DNA from: Deltaproteobacteria bacterium
Lineage (GTDB): Bacteria > Myxococcota_A > Polyangia > Haliangiales > Haliangiaceae
Direction of reading: 5' to 3'
Assembly (NCBI GenBank): GCA_020630875.1
Contig: JAHDIH010000001.1
Span: 754,722 to 788,992 of the forward strand
DNA: 34,271 nt
Positions within the stretch are counted from its first letter, which is position 1. The number at the start of each line of letters is the position of its first letter. Under the pieces are notes generated by a model. The model ran no database searches. It saw only the letters and a program-made list of their open reading frames with translations, and was not told the DNA's origin. Shown here in pieces: positions 24,130-32,495 of this stretch. The position numbers and the translations under genes were made by a program.

Positions 24130-25140
24130 ATGACTGAAGAAAAACACATACACAACGCGCTGAAGCGAGCGCTTCGGAAGGCGGGACAACCCGTGGAGCT
24201 CCCTTCAACACTGTCCGAGTGCAAAACGAAGCTAGCGGAAGTTCAGTCGAAACAGCTAGCCCACGAAAAAAAGACGTCTTGGGCAAAACGAAGTGGAGGT
24301 TCTGCCGGCGGTTTGATTGGAGCGGTGGCGATTGCGCTTTGGTTACGAGGATGTGCGATTGGAGCTTTTTCTATTCCTTCTCCGTCCATGGTACCCACGC
24401 TGTTGCCCGGAGACTTTCTGTTCGTAAATAAGATGTCCTATGCGGTTAAAGTTCCGTACACCGACATCGAAATACTGTCCACGGGGACACCGTCGCGAGG
24501 CGATATCGTGGTGTTCCCAAGCCCGTGCGAGGACAAAACATTGATCAAAAGAATTGTTGCGCTACCAGGGGACAAGGTGGAAATGCGCTGCGAAAAACTC
24601 TACATCAACGAAAAGCCGGTAAAGTCAGTGGCCATAGGTTGGGTTGATAGCTGTCATGACGTACAAGCAGATCGTTGCCAAATCTATGAGCAAACAATGG
24701 ATGGCACTACATTCTACTCGACTTTGATTGACGGCGTGGGCACCAGAGATGGGTTTCCGACTCCAGGGCAACCAGAATTTAGTTGCGGAATGGGCGTCGG
24801 ACCGGATTCTTTTGTTGCTCGACCGGATCAGGACAAAATTTCAAACAGGGTCACCGTGACAACGAAACGTCCACAGACATGTGAGCCTTTTGCCTACTAC
24901 ACGGTCCCCGATGACTACGTCTTGATGATGGGCGATAATCGCCGTAACTCCCGAGATGGCCAATTTTGGGGGCCCATTGAGATTAACAAAATTGTCGGCA
25001 AAGCGACCTTTATCTTTGCTAGTAAGCCCTATCAAGACTTCATATTGAAGTTCTGGAAGTTCCGGCCTTCCCGGATGGGGAAGTGGATCCACGGCGAACC
25101 ACTATTAACCGTAGAGGAAGACGGGATATTCGAAAAGTAA
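24130..25140 (+). CDS. Signal peptidase I, second copy with Cys-containing insertion
   Basis: A 336-residue type I signal peptidase. One membrane helix (about 57-81) follows a charged cytoplasmic segment. The catalytic pair is Ser86 (PSPSMVPT) and Lys140 (TLIKRIVALPGD); box E is MMGDNRRNSRDGQFWGP. Between Lys140 and box E is an insertion of about 100 residues containing five cysteines (in VDSCHD, DRCQIY, FSCGMG, KRPQTC and the earlier MRCEK), which may be disulfide-linked in the periplasm. The ATG start has no evident Shine-Dalgarno. The 52-base gap from the first copy holds nothing convincing. The two copies share the catalytic core but differ in the periplasmic cap, so their substrates may differ. 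Confidence 0.92.
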   Translation: MTEEKHIHNALKRALRKAGQPVELPSTLSECKTKLAEVQSKQLAHEKKTSWAKRSGGSAGGLIGAVAIALWLRGCAIGAFSIPSPSMVPTLLPGDFLFVNKMSYAVKVPYTDIEILSTGTPSRGDIVVFPSPCEDKTLIKRIVALPGDKVEMRCEKLYINEKPVKSVAIGWVDSCHDVQADRCQIYEQTMDGTTFYSTLIDGVGTRDGFPTPGQPEFSCGMGVGPDSFVARPDQDKISNRVTVTTKRPQTCEPFAYYTVPDDYVLMMGDNRRNSRDGQFWGPIEINKIVGKATFIFASKPYQDFILKFWKFRPSRMGKWIHGEPLLTVEEDGIFEK

Positions 25141-25154
25141 GTTGGTTCGATTTG

Positions 25155-25183
25155 TTGCCTGACCAATCTGCCTTTAGTAGTAT
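25155..25183 (+). promoter_or_regulatory. Possible promoter for the FHA/CpaF-like gene
   Basis: TTGCCT (25155-25160) and TAGTAT (25178-25183) are 17 bases apart. Both hexamers are imperfect. A start near 25190 would give a leader of about 28 bases ending in a strong Shine-Dalgarno, GGGGGAGG (25208-25215), before ATG 25218. Confidence 0.35.
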
Positions 25184-25217
25184 TTAAGAGGGTTTAGACG
25201 GTTTAGAGGGGGAGGCC

Positions 25218-27275
25218 ATGATAGCCATCAATATGACAGAAAAAGGCGGCGAACAACGTCGCTTAGAATTTGACCGAGATGAAGTAACCATTGGACGAGT
25301 CCAAGGTAACGATATTGTTTTAGCAAAAGGCAATGTGTCCAAGCGTCATGCACGTATCGTTAACAAAGAAGGCAAGTTGGTGGTTGTCGATCTAAAAAGT
25401 ACCAATGGTACCTACGTGAACGGCCGAAAAATTTCGACACCAATCGTGGTTTCGAGTGCGGACAAGATTTACGTTGGCGACTTCATCATCATGGTTGATG
25501 CGGAAGCTAATGCCGTTCGTCCGCGTTCAGCATCCATTCCTCCTGCACCTGTTGCGCCACCACCAGCGGTGGCAGCCCCGCCACCAGTCGCCTCCGCCCC
25601 GCCGCCAGTAGCAGCTCCAGTCGATGAAGCATTTACTATTGGCGAAATTTCAGGAGAACCGGATTACGGCGACATTCTTGCAGAAGAAGGTGGGCTAGAG
25701 TTGGATATGGAGCTCGCTCCACCAGGAGCGGCGTCACCACCACCTGCATCAGCGCCGCCACGACAAGCATCAGCGCCGCCGCGACAAGCGTCTGCGCCGC
25801 CGCGACAAGCATCAGCGCCGCCACGACAAGCATCAGCGCCGCCACGACAAGCATCAGCGCCGCCGCGACAAGCGTCAGCGCCGCCGCGAACCGCACCACC
25901 AGCCACCATTCCGCCGAGTATTCCTCCTGCGGCCATGGCAGCCAACGCACCTGCAACTAACAACGCACCACCACCTGCTGGCTTTGGCGGTTCCGGAAGT
26001 ATTCCAGACGCACCGCCTCCTACGATGCCACCAATGGAAGCACCAATTCCAGAGCCGAGGGTCGCTTCAAGTGTCCCGACCATGGCTGTTCCTCATCCGT
26101 CAAGTGCGCGGCCATCGCGGACTGTTGCAGGAATGCCCGCAGGACCGATACCGGGAATTGCAGAGAGTGACGAACAATTTACGTATTCGGATGAGGGGGG
26201 GACGCCGCAGGCAACCTCGCATTACGAACCTCCACCAAAGGCTGAGCCAGCGTATCGAAAAGCAACGGCCATCGCTCCCCCCGCTTCGACTCCCGTAAGG
26301 ACACCAATTGATGAGTTGGCGCCGTTTGTGGCGGAGCTCAGCGCGCTCGTAAGTGCAGATTTAGGACTAGAAAATATTCCTTATTCGCGGGCAGGTGCCA
26401 GCGGGTTGAAGAACAAGGCTCTGCAATCCGCCAAAAGGCAGGTCGTTCAATTTCGTTCGCGCTTGTCGGCGGATCAAAGCGCTGACGCGATCATCTCTCG
26501 AAGTGTTGCAGAGGCAATTGGGTTGGGGCCACTGGATGATTTGATCTACCAACCAGGAGTTATCTCTGCATCGATAGATGGCAGCGGTAGCGTTTGGACG
26601 GTTAGTCGCGATTCGGTCAGCCGAGTCGAAGTTGGGTTTTCATCACCGCAATCGATTCGACGTCTTCGCAGTCGCCTGGGAGTGCATGGAGAGTCTGGGG
26701 CTTCAAGATGTGAAGAGTGGGTCGTTCACGCCGCGGGAGATTCTCTTCGGCTCCAGCACTTTTCACCAACGTCTCTGTCCGACTTAGTATTGCGAGGTAG
26801 TGCTAACGCCGATTTAGCAGCTCATTTAGAATCTGTGGTTTCCAGTTTTGGAAACTTACTGGTTTGCGGCAACCAAACAGAGTGCGCACCATGGCTCTCT
26901 GCCATATCAGGTCTCGTAGACTCTGATTTACTCGTAGCGTCTTGTGGCATCCCGAGCTTTTCAACCCATGCGGCAAGGTGGGCTCTTGGTACTGATTTAC
27001 AATCTCTACTCAACTTGGCTCCGGACTTAGTGGTCGCAAGATTGGATTGTTTCTCGGGCCCGCTGTCGGCTTATCTGACCTCTGGGACTAGTGGTGTGGT
27101 GGCGCATTGCAGCGCCATTGAAGGTGAAACTGGCTGGCAACAACTGCTTGCGTTGCTGGGGGGAAGTCCCGTGGCGTCCAATGCCGTGAAAGGTGTGCTT
27201 CACATTGCTCCAGGCGGCCAGTTGGGTTCGTATAACGAAGTTACAAGCGGTGGCGTGCTCAGGCGTCTGTTCTAG
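25218..27275 (+). CDS. FHA domain protein with Pro-rich linker and degenerate CpaF/TadA-like domain
   Basis: A 685-residue protein. Residues 1-95 are an FHA phosphothreonine-binding domain with IGRVQGND (25-32), SKRHA (41-45) and STNGTYVNG (61-69), all binding residues kept. A Pro/Ala-rich linker runs to about 355 and contains seven ASAPPRQ-type repeats. Residues 360-685 align in order with CpaF/VirB11 secretion ATPases: AIGLGPLDDLI, then LLVCGNQTECAPWLSAI at the Walker A site, LLNLAPDLVVARL at the Walker B region and GVVAHCSA at the His-box position. GGTGSGKTT is replaced by GNQTECAPW (551-559), so ATP binding is unlikely. A strong Shine-Dalgarno (GGGGGAGG) precedes the ATG. It probably reads Ser/Thr kinase signals; a kinase lies at 30975. 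Confidence 0.8.
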   Translation: MIAINMTEKGGEQRRLEFDRDEVTIGRVQGNDIVLAKGNVSKRHARIVNKEGKLVVVDLKSTNGTYVNGRKISTPIVVSSADKIYVGDFIIMVDAEANAVRPRSASIPPAPVAPPPAVAAPPPVASAPPPVAAPVDEAFTIGEISGEPDYGDILAEEGGLELDMELAPPGAASPPPASAPPRQASAPPRQASAPPRQASAPPRQASAPPRQASAPPRQASAPPRTAPPATIPPSIPPAAMAANAPATNNAPPPAGFGGSGSIPDAPPPTMPPMEAPIPEPRVASSVPTMAVPHPSSARPSRTVAGMPAGPIPGIAESDEQFTYSDEGGTPQATSHYEPPPKAEPAYRKATAIAPPASTPVRTPIDELAPFVAELSALVSADLGLENIPYSRAGASGLKNKALQSAKRQVVQFRSRLSADQSADAIISRSVAEAIGLGPLDDLIYQPGVISASIDGSGSVWTVSRDSVSRVEVGFSSPQSIRRLRSRLGVHGESGASRCEEWVVHAAGDSLRLQHFSPTSLSDLVLRGSANADLAAHLESVVSSFGNLLVCGNQTECAPWLSAISGLVDSDLLVASCGIPSFSTHAARWALGTDLQSLLNLAPDLVVARLDCFSGPLSAYLTSGTSGVVAHCSAIEGETGWQQLLALLGGSPVASNAVKGVLHIAPGGQLGSYNEVTSGGVLRRLF
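25746..25892 (+). repeat. 21-base tandem repeat, seven copies, encoding ASAPPRQ
   Basis: Seven in-frame 21-base units of the form gcatcagcgccgccacgaca(a) run through the linker of the FHA protein (residues 177-225). The last unit ends in Thr instead of Gln. Third-position differences (cca/ccg, gca/gcg, tca/tct) show that the copies are not all recent. Repeat number may vary between strains. Confidence 0.92.
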
Positions 27276-27278
27276 ACG

Positions 27279-27890
27279 CTACTGAGACTCTGGTCCGCTA
27301 GGGGCGCCGAGTAGGTCCCCTAGTTGGCGGAGGATTCTCGCGGTGGCGCCCCATATCCGATAACCGGCGTGATGGTACGCATGCAAGGGGTAGGCATGGC
27401 CGCGGTAGTGCCGAGTTCCAAAATCTTCACGCGTGGTCATATCCCAAAGGCTGGATAGTGGCATTTCGAATACTTCTGCAACTTCGTGTTCGCTGATATT
27501 GTAAGATAACGGATTGGCCAAGGTGCACACCACTGGGGTGATCATAAACTGTGAAGGCGTTGGGACTGCGTCTAGTAGGCACACCACCTCCATGGCCCCA
27601 CGCGGAATTCCTAGTTCTTCTTCCGTTTCGCGACGAGCGCAAGTTGCCGCGCTTTCACCTTCGTCCGTGGTACCACCAGGAAGAGAAATTTGCCCTGAGT
27701 GGGTTCTCAGTTTTGGCGAACGAACTGTGAGTGGAAAGACAATTTCTGTTTCGCTTATTTTAGTTAACACGATCGCAACGGCGGCGTGTCGGTACCCATC
27801 ATACGAAAGGACGCGAGGTTGTCTTGGTAGCGAAAGGGTCGCTACTATATCACTCCAATTCACAGACGGCATCATGGCATGATCACTCAT
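27279..27890 (-). CDS. Nudix hydrolase, coenzyme A pyrophosphatase type
   Basis: A 203-residue Nudix protein. The upstream signature LTVRSPKLRTHSGQISLPGG is the hallmark of CoA/acyl-CoA pyrophosphatases (NudL/YeaB, UPF0035), which cleave CoA to 3',5'-ADP and 4'-phosphopantetheine. The Nudix box GTTDEGE-x7-RETEEELG is complete. The C-terminal HAYHHAGYRIWGATARIL is also typical. It is last in a three-gene minus-strand operon; its start overlaps the oxidase stop by eight bases. Only three bases separate its end from the FHA gene end. With several CoA enzymes at 8003-11203, a role in CoA turnover is reasonable but not linked by location. Confidence 0.88.
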   Translation of the reverse strand: MSDHAMMPSVNWSDIVATLSLPRQPRVLSYDGYRHAAVAIVLTKISETEIVFPLTVRSPKLRTHSGQISLPGGTTDEGESAATCARRETEEELGIPRGAMEVVCLLDAVPTPSQFMITPVVCTLANPLSYNISEHEVAEVFEMPLSSLWDMTTREDFGTRHYRGHAYPLHAYHHAGYRIWGATARILRQLGDLLGAPSGPESQ

Positions 27891-29271
27891 GACAAGATTG
27901 AAACTCTGGCAGTACTTTTCCCGGATTCATGATGTTTTTGGGATCTAGGAGTCTTTTGATGCCTCTTTGCAAAGAAAGAGAGTCTGGTGAGTGCTCCAGT
28001 GGCATGTAGTCCCGCTTGGACAGTCCAATCCCATGCTCCCCACTTAGGGTTCCTCCCATGGACAATGCGCTGGCGAAAAGCTGATGAATTGCCCTGTCAA
28101 TTTGAGAAGAAACTAGTTCTCTAGGCTTATTGGCGATAAAACTAGCATGAAGGTTACCGTCTCCAGCATGGCCAAAGGTCGCGTGTTGGAGCTGGTTGTC
28201 GTTTGCTATGGATTCTATTGACCGGAGCATTTCTGCCATTCGGTTTCTTGGAACGCAAATGTCTTCGGAGACGCGGCAAACGCAACTTTCTCTCAAGGCC
28301 TTACTCATGCCTCGACGCAGTTGCCAGAACTCACGCTCGTCTTTAGTATTTTGAGCTACTAAAACATCGGATGCTCCGAGCTTTTCAAGAGTGAGCCCGA
28401 CGTCCGTTACTTCCGAGTGTACGGTATCCGCTCTGCCATCGATGCTTACAAGCAGCATCGACCCCTTAAAAGATTTGAATTTGGCACGGCACGCGGCTTT
28501 GGTCGCAATTTCATCTGCAAACTCAAGGGCTGATGGCCAGTAGCGTCTTTGAATCAGTTCGCTCACGCAGCGGATGCTCATTTCTGCAGAAGGGAAGAAT
28601 GCTAATACAGATTGTCGCTTCTGAGGATGGGGTAAAAGTTTGAGATCGATTTCAGCGATAAGCCCTAGTGTGCCTTCACTACCAACCAATAGAGAGGTCA
28701 GGTCGTAGCCACTCACCGACTTCATGGTTTGGCTTCCTAGTTTTAAAAGGCCTTGTCCCGGGCTGATCGCTTTTAATCCGAGTACGTAGTTGCGGGTCAC
28801 CCCGTAACGGAACGCTCTGGGACCTCCGGCATTGCAAGCAACATTGCCCCCGATAGAACAGTATTCCAGCGATGCGGGGTCGGGCGGGTAAAACATCTGT
28901 TGCTTTTGCGCCGCGGTTGCCAGTTCACCGGTGATCACTCCTGGCTGCACACGGATGCGCAGGTTTTCCACATCGAGATCTAAGATCTTGTTCATTCGTT
29001 CTGTGGAAACAACAATGCTGTCGGGACTGGGAACGGCTCCTCCCGTTCGACCACTGCCGGCACCACGTGGCGTTATCGCAATGGTGTTCTCATTACAAAG
29101 AGCGACAATGTCTTGCAGTTGGCTGACCTCGCTTGGGAAAAGTACAAGACGTGGCGACACCGCAGCAAAATTGCTTTCGTCTTGTCCGTATTCATGTAGA
29201 AGTTCCGGGGAACTTTCGTCTAAGATTTGCTTAGGATCTAGGTAATTTTTTAATAATGAGTAGCCGCTCAT
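27883..29271 (-). CDS. FAD-linked oxidase (GlcD/D-lactate dehydrogenase-like)
   Basis: A 462-residue FAD-binding oxidase of the GlcD/LDHD (PCMH-fold) family, which oxidises D-2-hydroxyacids such as glycolate or D-lactate. FAD contacts include TPRGAGSGRTGGA and EYCSIGGNVACNAGGPRAFRYG. The C-terminal part has GHAGDGNLH and GEHGIGLSKRDYM, the usual metal/substrate and flavin motifs. The start is ATG 29271, overlapping the upstream TGA by four bases (coupled); a TTG 27 bases further up would extend it into the Fe-S carrier gene. No glcE/glcF partners are present, so a single-subunit enzyme is likely. A functional link to the 2-hydroxyacid dehydrogenase at 18016 is possible but speculative. Confidence 0.9.
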   Translation of the reverse strand: MSGYSLLKNYLDPKQILDESSPELLHEYGQDESNFAAVSPRLVLFPSEVSQLQDIVALCNENTIAITPRGAGSGRTGGAVPSPDSIVVSTERMNKILDLDVENLRIRVQPGVITGELATAAQKQQMFYPPDPASLEYCSIGGNVACNAGGPRAFRYGVTRNYVLGLKAISPGQGLLKLGSQTMKSVSGYDLTSLLVGSEGTLGLIAEIDLKLLPHPQKRQSVLAFFPSAEMSIRCVSELIQRRYWPSALEFADEIATKAACRAKFKSFKGSMLLVSIDGRADTVHSEVTDVGLTLEKLGASDVLVAQNTKDEREFWQLRRGMSKALRESCVCRVSEDICVPRNRMAEMLRSIESIANDNQLQHATFGHAGDGNLHASFIANKPRELVSSQIDRAIHQLFASALSMGGTLSGEHGIGLSKRDYMPLEHSPDSLSLQRGIKRLLDPKNIMNPGKVLPEFQSCHE

Positions 29272-29645
29272 ACGGAGAACGAGGAACCGCAACCACAAGT
29301 ACTTTGCACGTTGGGGTTATTGAACTTGAAGCCTGCGCCTTGCAGACCTTCGACGTAATCGATTTCTGTCCCCACAAGGTACATCAGACTCATCTGGTCC
29401 ACGACCACATCGACCCCTGAGCAGATGAATTTCTTGTCGGTGGCCATGGGAGCATCAAAGTACAGGTCGTACGAAAATCCAGCGCATCCACCGCCTACCA
29501 CCCGAACGCGGAGAACTTGGTCTGCTTCGATTTCGTCGTCGCCTTCTCGAATTTCGTTGACCATCTTTGCTGCCAACTCGGTGATTTCGAGTAGTGGAAA
29601 TTCGACAACTGTCTTCTCAGGAGCTTGCATAGGTTTAGAATGCAT
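29268..29645 (-). CDS. A-type iron-sulfur carrier (ErpA/IscA-like)
   Basis: A 125-residue HesB/IscA-type protein, which carries and inserts Fe-S clusters into apoproteins. The three conserved cysteines are present, in GGGCAGFSY and STCGCGSSF. The final residues (CGCGSSFSV) and the NNPNVQSTCGCG segment fit the ErpA/IscA group. The N-terminal 18 residues before LLEITELAAKM are an extension; ATG 29630 (M6) could also be the start. It overlaps the GlcD-like gene as ATGA, so the carrier may help mature a local protein or simply be co-expressed. No other Fe-S assembly genes lie in the window. Confidence 0.88.
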   Translation of the reverse strand: MHSKPMQAPEKTVVEFPLLEITELAAKMVNEIREGDDEIEADQVLRVRVVGGGCAGFSYDLYFDAPMATDKKFICSGVDVVVDQMSLMYLVGTEIDYVEGLQGAGFKFNNPNVQSTCGCGSSFSV

Positions 29646-29763
29646 TGCTTAAAGGTAAGAAGCAATGGTTCGAGGGAAAATATCCCGAACGATTGTACGG
29701 TATGCAGGTCGGGAAATGGCAGAACTGTTGACAGGACGTTCTCTCGAGGTTAGAAAAGGCTAT

Positions 29764-30933
29764 ATGCCATCGTACAGAGAATACCTTGAGGCCGTAAAAA
29801 GTGAAATCACAGAAACGGATGTCGGCGCTGTAGAAAAGAGTCTGAGTTCTGACGCACCTCCGATTGTTGTGGATGTGCGAGAGCAAAGTGAATACACGCA
29901 AGGGTACGTTCCTGGAGCAACTTGGATTTCCAAGGGAGTACTTGAGGGGAAAATTGAGGATGCTGCACCAGACAAGTCCAAAGAAGTTGTCTTGTATTGC
30001 GCAGGCGGAAACCGATCGGCATTTGCCGCCGCGTCACTCAAGCAACTAGGATACACCAACGTGAAATCCATGAAGGGGGGATTCGGTCAGTGGAAGAGGG
30101 CCGGGTTCAAGTTCGAGATCCCGAGAGTTCTAACGGCGGACCAAGAAATTCGTTACTCAAGGCATACGATGCTTCCCGAAGTCGGAGAAGCCGGACAAAT
30201 CAAGCTTCTTGATTCAAAAGTACTTTGTCTCGGTGCTGGTGGTTTAGGTTCGCCTTCTGCGTTGTACCTCGCGGCTGCGGGAATCGGCACGATTGGTTTG
30301 GTCGACGATGACGTCGTTGATTCCTCTAATCTGCAGCGGCAAGTCATTCACGCCACCGATCGAGTTGGTATGCCCAAAGTAGACTCAGCGGAGATCACAC
30401 TTACTAACTTGAATCCCGATGTGAACGTTAAGAAACATCAGACACGCTTAACCTCGGAAAACGTCATTGAAATCATCAGTGAGTACGATGTAATTATCGA
30501 CGGAGCAGACAACTTTCAAACGCGTTACCTACTTAACGACGCCGCGTTGAAGCTTGGAATTCCAGTGGTTCATTCTTCTATCTTTAGATTCGAGGGGCAG
30601 GTCACTGTATTCGGAGCCATGGGCAATCCTTGCTATCGCTGTCTTTATCCAGAGCCCCCACCACCAGAGGAAGCACCATCGTGCCAAGAGGCTGGGGTCC
30701 TAGGTGTGTTGCCAGGAGTGATGGGAGTGATGCAAGCAACGGAAGCAGTCAAGCTCATCCTAGGGATCGGTGAGTCGCTGCATGGAAGGCTCCTGGTATT
30801 TGACGCGCTGGGTAGCAACTTTAGAACGCTAAAATTGCGAGGTGACAAGTCTTGTCCTACATGTGCTGAGGGTGTCGATAGAAGTAAGATTGAACTGATA
30901 GACTACCTCCAGTTCTGCGGAATCGGTCGGTAA
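29764..30933 (+). CDS. moeB: MoeB/ThiF-type sulfur-carrier adenylyltransferase with N-terminal rhodanese domain
   Basis: A 389-residue E1-like enzyme that adenylates the C-terminal Gly-Gly of a sulfur-carrier protein (MoaD, ThiS or similar) and probably supplies sulfur through its rhodanese domain. Rhodanese domain about 8-115 with active-site Cys79 (YCAGGNRS). ThiF domain about 125-389 with the ATP loop GAGGLG (157-162), DGADNFQTR and zinc cysteines C290/C293 and C364/C367. The rhodanese precedes the E1 domain, the reverse of MoeZ/Uba4. Start ATG 29764 (MPSYREYLEAVKSEI) has AAAAGG four bases ahead and matches the usual family start. ATG 29665, with AAAGG upstream, would add 33 residues not typical of the family. 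No moaD or thiS lies nearby. Confidence 0.88.
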   Translation: MPSYREYLEAVKSEITETDVGAVEKSLSSDAPPIVVDVREQSEYTQGYVPGATWISKGVLEGKIEDAAPDKSKEVVLYCAGGNRSAFAAASLKQLGYTNVKSMKGGFGQWKRAGFKFEIPRVLTADQEIRYSRHTMLPEVGEAGQIKLLDSKVLCLGAGGLGSPSALYLAAAGIGTIGLVDDDVVDSSNLQRQVIHATDRVGMPKVDSAEITLTNLNPDVNVKKHQTRLTSENVIEIISEYDVIIDGADNFQTRYLLNDAALKLGIPVVHSSIFRFEGQVTVFGAMGNPCYRCLYPEPPPPEEAPSCQEAGVLGVLPGVMGVMQATEAVKLILGIGESLHGRLLVFDALGSNFRTLKLRGDKSCPTCAEGVDRSKIELIDYLQFCGIGR

Positions 30934-30938
30934 CTCGC

Positions 30939-30967
30939 TTGACGGCACGGTTCTCACACTAGATCAT
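30939..30967 (+). promoter_or_regulatory. Promoter-like element before the PknB-type kinase; possible leaderless GTG start
   Basis: TTGACG (30939-30944) and GATCAT (30962-30967) are 17 bases apart; the -10 matches four of six. The expected transcription start is 30974-30975, at the GTG of the kinase. The same TTGACG -35 occurs in the promoter at 13896. Confidence 0.4.
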
Positions 30968-30974
30968 GAGATGA

Positions 30975-32495
30975 GTGTCCTTTGAAACTGGCGACATTGT
31001 TGGGAACTACGAAGTCGTAGAGCGAATAGGCGTGGGCGGCATGGGAGCGGTGTACCTTGCGAGGCATCCGCTGCTTGGGAAGCAAGTCGCCTTGAAAGTT
31101 ATCCACCGAGACTTAGCCGCTAATGGCGACATCGTCACGAGGTTTTTCAACGAGGCCAAGGCGCTGAACAAAATAGGAAACCCCCACATTGTCGACGTGC
31201 TTGATTTTGGGGAAGCCGCCACAGGTGAGTATTTCTTTATTATGGAATACCTTGACGGAAAGACCCTGGCGGAGCTCTTAAAAGAAGGAGCGTTGCCGGA
31301 AGCACGTGCCGTCCACATTGCGGGACAGATAGCCAATGGACTTGCGGCCGCTCACGAACAGGGGTTGCTTCATCGGGACTTAAAACCGGACAATGTGATG
31401 GTCGGTAAGCGAGATTTCGTAAAGGTGTTAGATTTTGGGTTGGCGAAAGCGTTTCTGTCTCAAGATATGAGTCAGTTAACAGCGACTGGGGTTTTAATGG
31501 GCACGCCGCAGTACATGTCCCCCGAAGCCTGCTTGAGTGAACCGAAGATTGACCAGCGGGCTGATGTTTATTCCTTGGGTATTCTTCTGTATCAAATGCT
31601 GAATGGAAAGCTTCCATTTGACTCCCCCGCAACAGGTGCGATCTTGGTAATGCACGTAGAAGAAGAGGTTCCGAGGTTGGATGCCTCGATTAGTCCGCTG
31701 ATTGCCGAAATTGTTTATCGGTGTTTGCATAAAGACCCGTCTCAGCGATTCCAATCGATGGAAGCGTTGCAGCAGGCGTTACTTTCTTCTGGGCAGGGCC
31801 AATCTACAACAATCATTGCCTCGGCAGCCGTCCCCATTCCGGTGACGGCACCACCTTCAATTCCCCACTCGACGTCACCACAGTGGGGGGATGGTCCACG
31901 TGAGGATCCGTCGCGCGCGCTTTCTATTGATACCCGTGGAGGAAAGCGAATAGGACTCATTTTTGGGGCCATTGCGCTAATTACGGTGGGCGCCGTGGCC
32001 TTGCTGTACTCTCGTAGTCACGGCACTAGTAGCCACAGCGGTTCGTCTGCAAGTCAGCAAAGCACCTCGAAAAGTAAACGGAGTAGAAACAAATCGAAAT
32101 CAGTGAAGAGCAGTAGCAGCAGCGCTGTTGCTCAGATGCCCAGAACAACCATCAGTGTGGAGTCGATCCCTACCGGCGCTTCGGTGATCGATGAAGACGG
32201 AAAAGTATTGATTGAGGCGACTCCTGGTACATTTGAAGTAGATGCGTCAGAGGAGCGATTTGCCATTACGTTACGTCATCCCTCGAGTGATTCAAGAACT
32301 CGGGTAATACCGGTCTCGAAGGACATTCATATATTTGTGGAGTTACCGCCAGCTAAACCGGTATCGAGTACCAAAAGTAAGCGGTCTAGTATATCGTCGA
32401 GCAGAAGGTCGGTGTCGAACCAATCCCGCTCGAGTCGCCGCTTTAAAACTTCTTCATCAAAGAGTTCTCATGACACAGTCAATCCTTTCGAATAA
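30975..32495 (+). CDS. Membrane Ser/Thr protein kinase with PEGA-like C-terminal region
   Basis: A 506-residue PknB-type kinase with all catalytic parts: glycine loop GVGGMG, Lys41 (VALKVIH), HRDLKPDN (133-140), DFG (153-155) and GTPQYMSPE. After the kinase domain (about 10-275) comes a Pro-rich linker, a membrane helix (about 326-347), a Ser/Lys-rich stretch, a PEGA-like beta segment (about 390-460: ISVESIPTGASVIDEDGKVLIEATPGTFEV) and a basic Ser/Arg-rich tail. PEGA domains are thought to act outside the membrane. The GTG start lacks a Shine-Dalgarno and may be leaderless; ATG 30966 and 30971 are in frames that stop at once. The RNase Y-like gene begins directly after its TAA. It could produce the phospho-sites read by the FHA protein. 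Confidence 0.9.
   Translation: MSFETGDIVGNYEVVERIGVGGMGAVYLARHPLLGKQVALKVIHRDLAANGDIVTRFFNEAKALNKIGNPHIVDVLDFGEAATGEYFFIMEYLDGKTLAELLKEGALPEARAVHIAGQIANGLAAAHEQGLLHRDLKPDNVMVGKRDFVKVLDFGLAKAFLSQDMSQLTATGVLMGTPQYMSPEACLSEPKIDQRADVYSLGILLYQMLNGKLPFDSPATGAILVMHVEEEVPRLDASISPLIAEIVYRCLHKDPSQRFQSMEALQQALLSSGQGQSTTIIASAAVPIPVTAPPSIPHSTSPQWGDGPREDPSRALSIDTRGGKRIGLIFGAIALITVGAVALLYSRSHGTSSHSGSSASQQSTSKSKRSRNKSKSVKSSSSSAVAQMPRTTISVESIPTGASVIDEDGKVLIEATPGTFEVDASEERFAITLRHPSSDSRTRVIPVSKDIHIFVELPPAKPVSSTKSKRSSISSSRRSVSNQSRSSRRFKTSSSKSSHDTVNPFE

Noticed and set aside
25636..26083. Minus-strand frames rich in Gly/Ala or Val/Ala over the FHA linker
   Set aside because: They are shadows of the Pro/Ala/Arg repeat on the plus strand and have no ribosome binding site or family resemblance.
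29665..29763. Longer N-terminus for the rhodanese-MoeB protein starting at 29665
   Set aside because: The extra 33 residues are not typical of the family; MPSYREYLEAVKSEI at 29764 matches the usual start and has its own ribosome binding site. An AAAGG before 29665 keeps this open.
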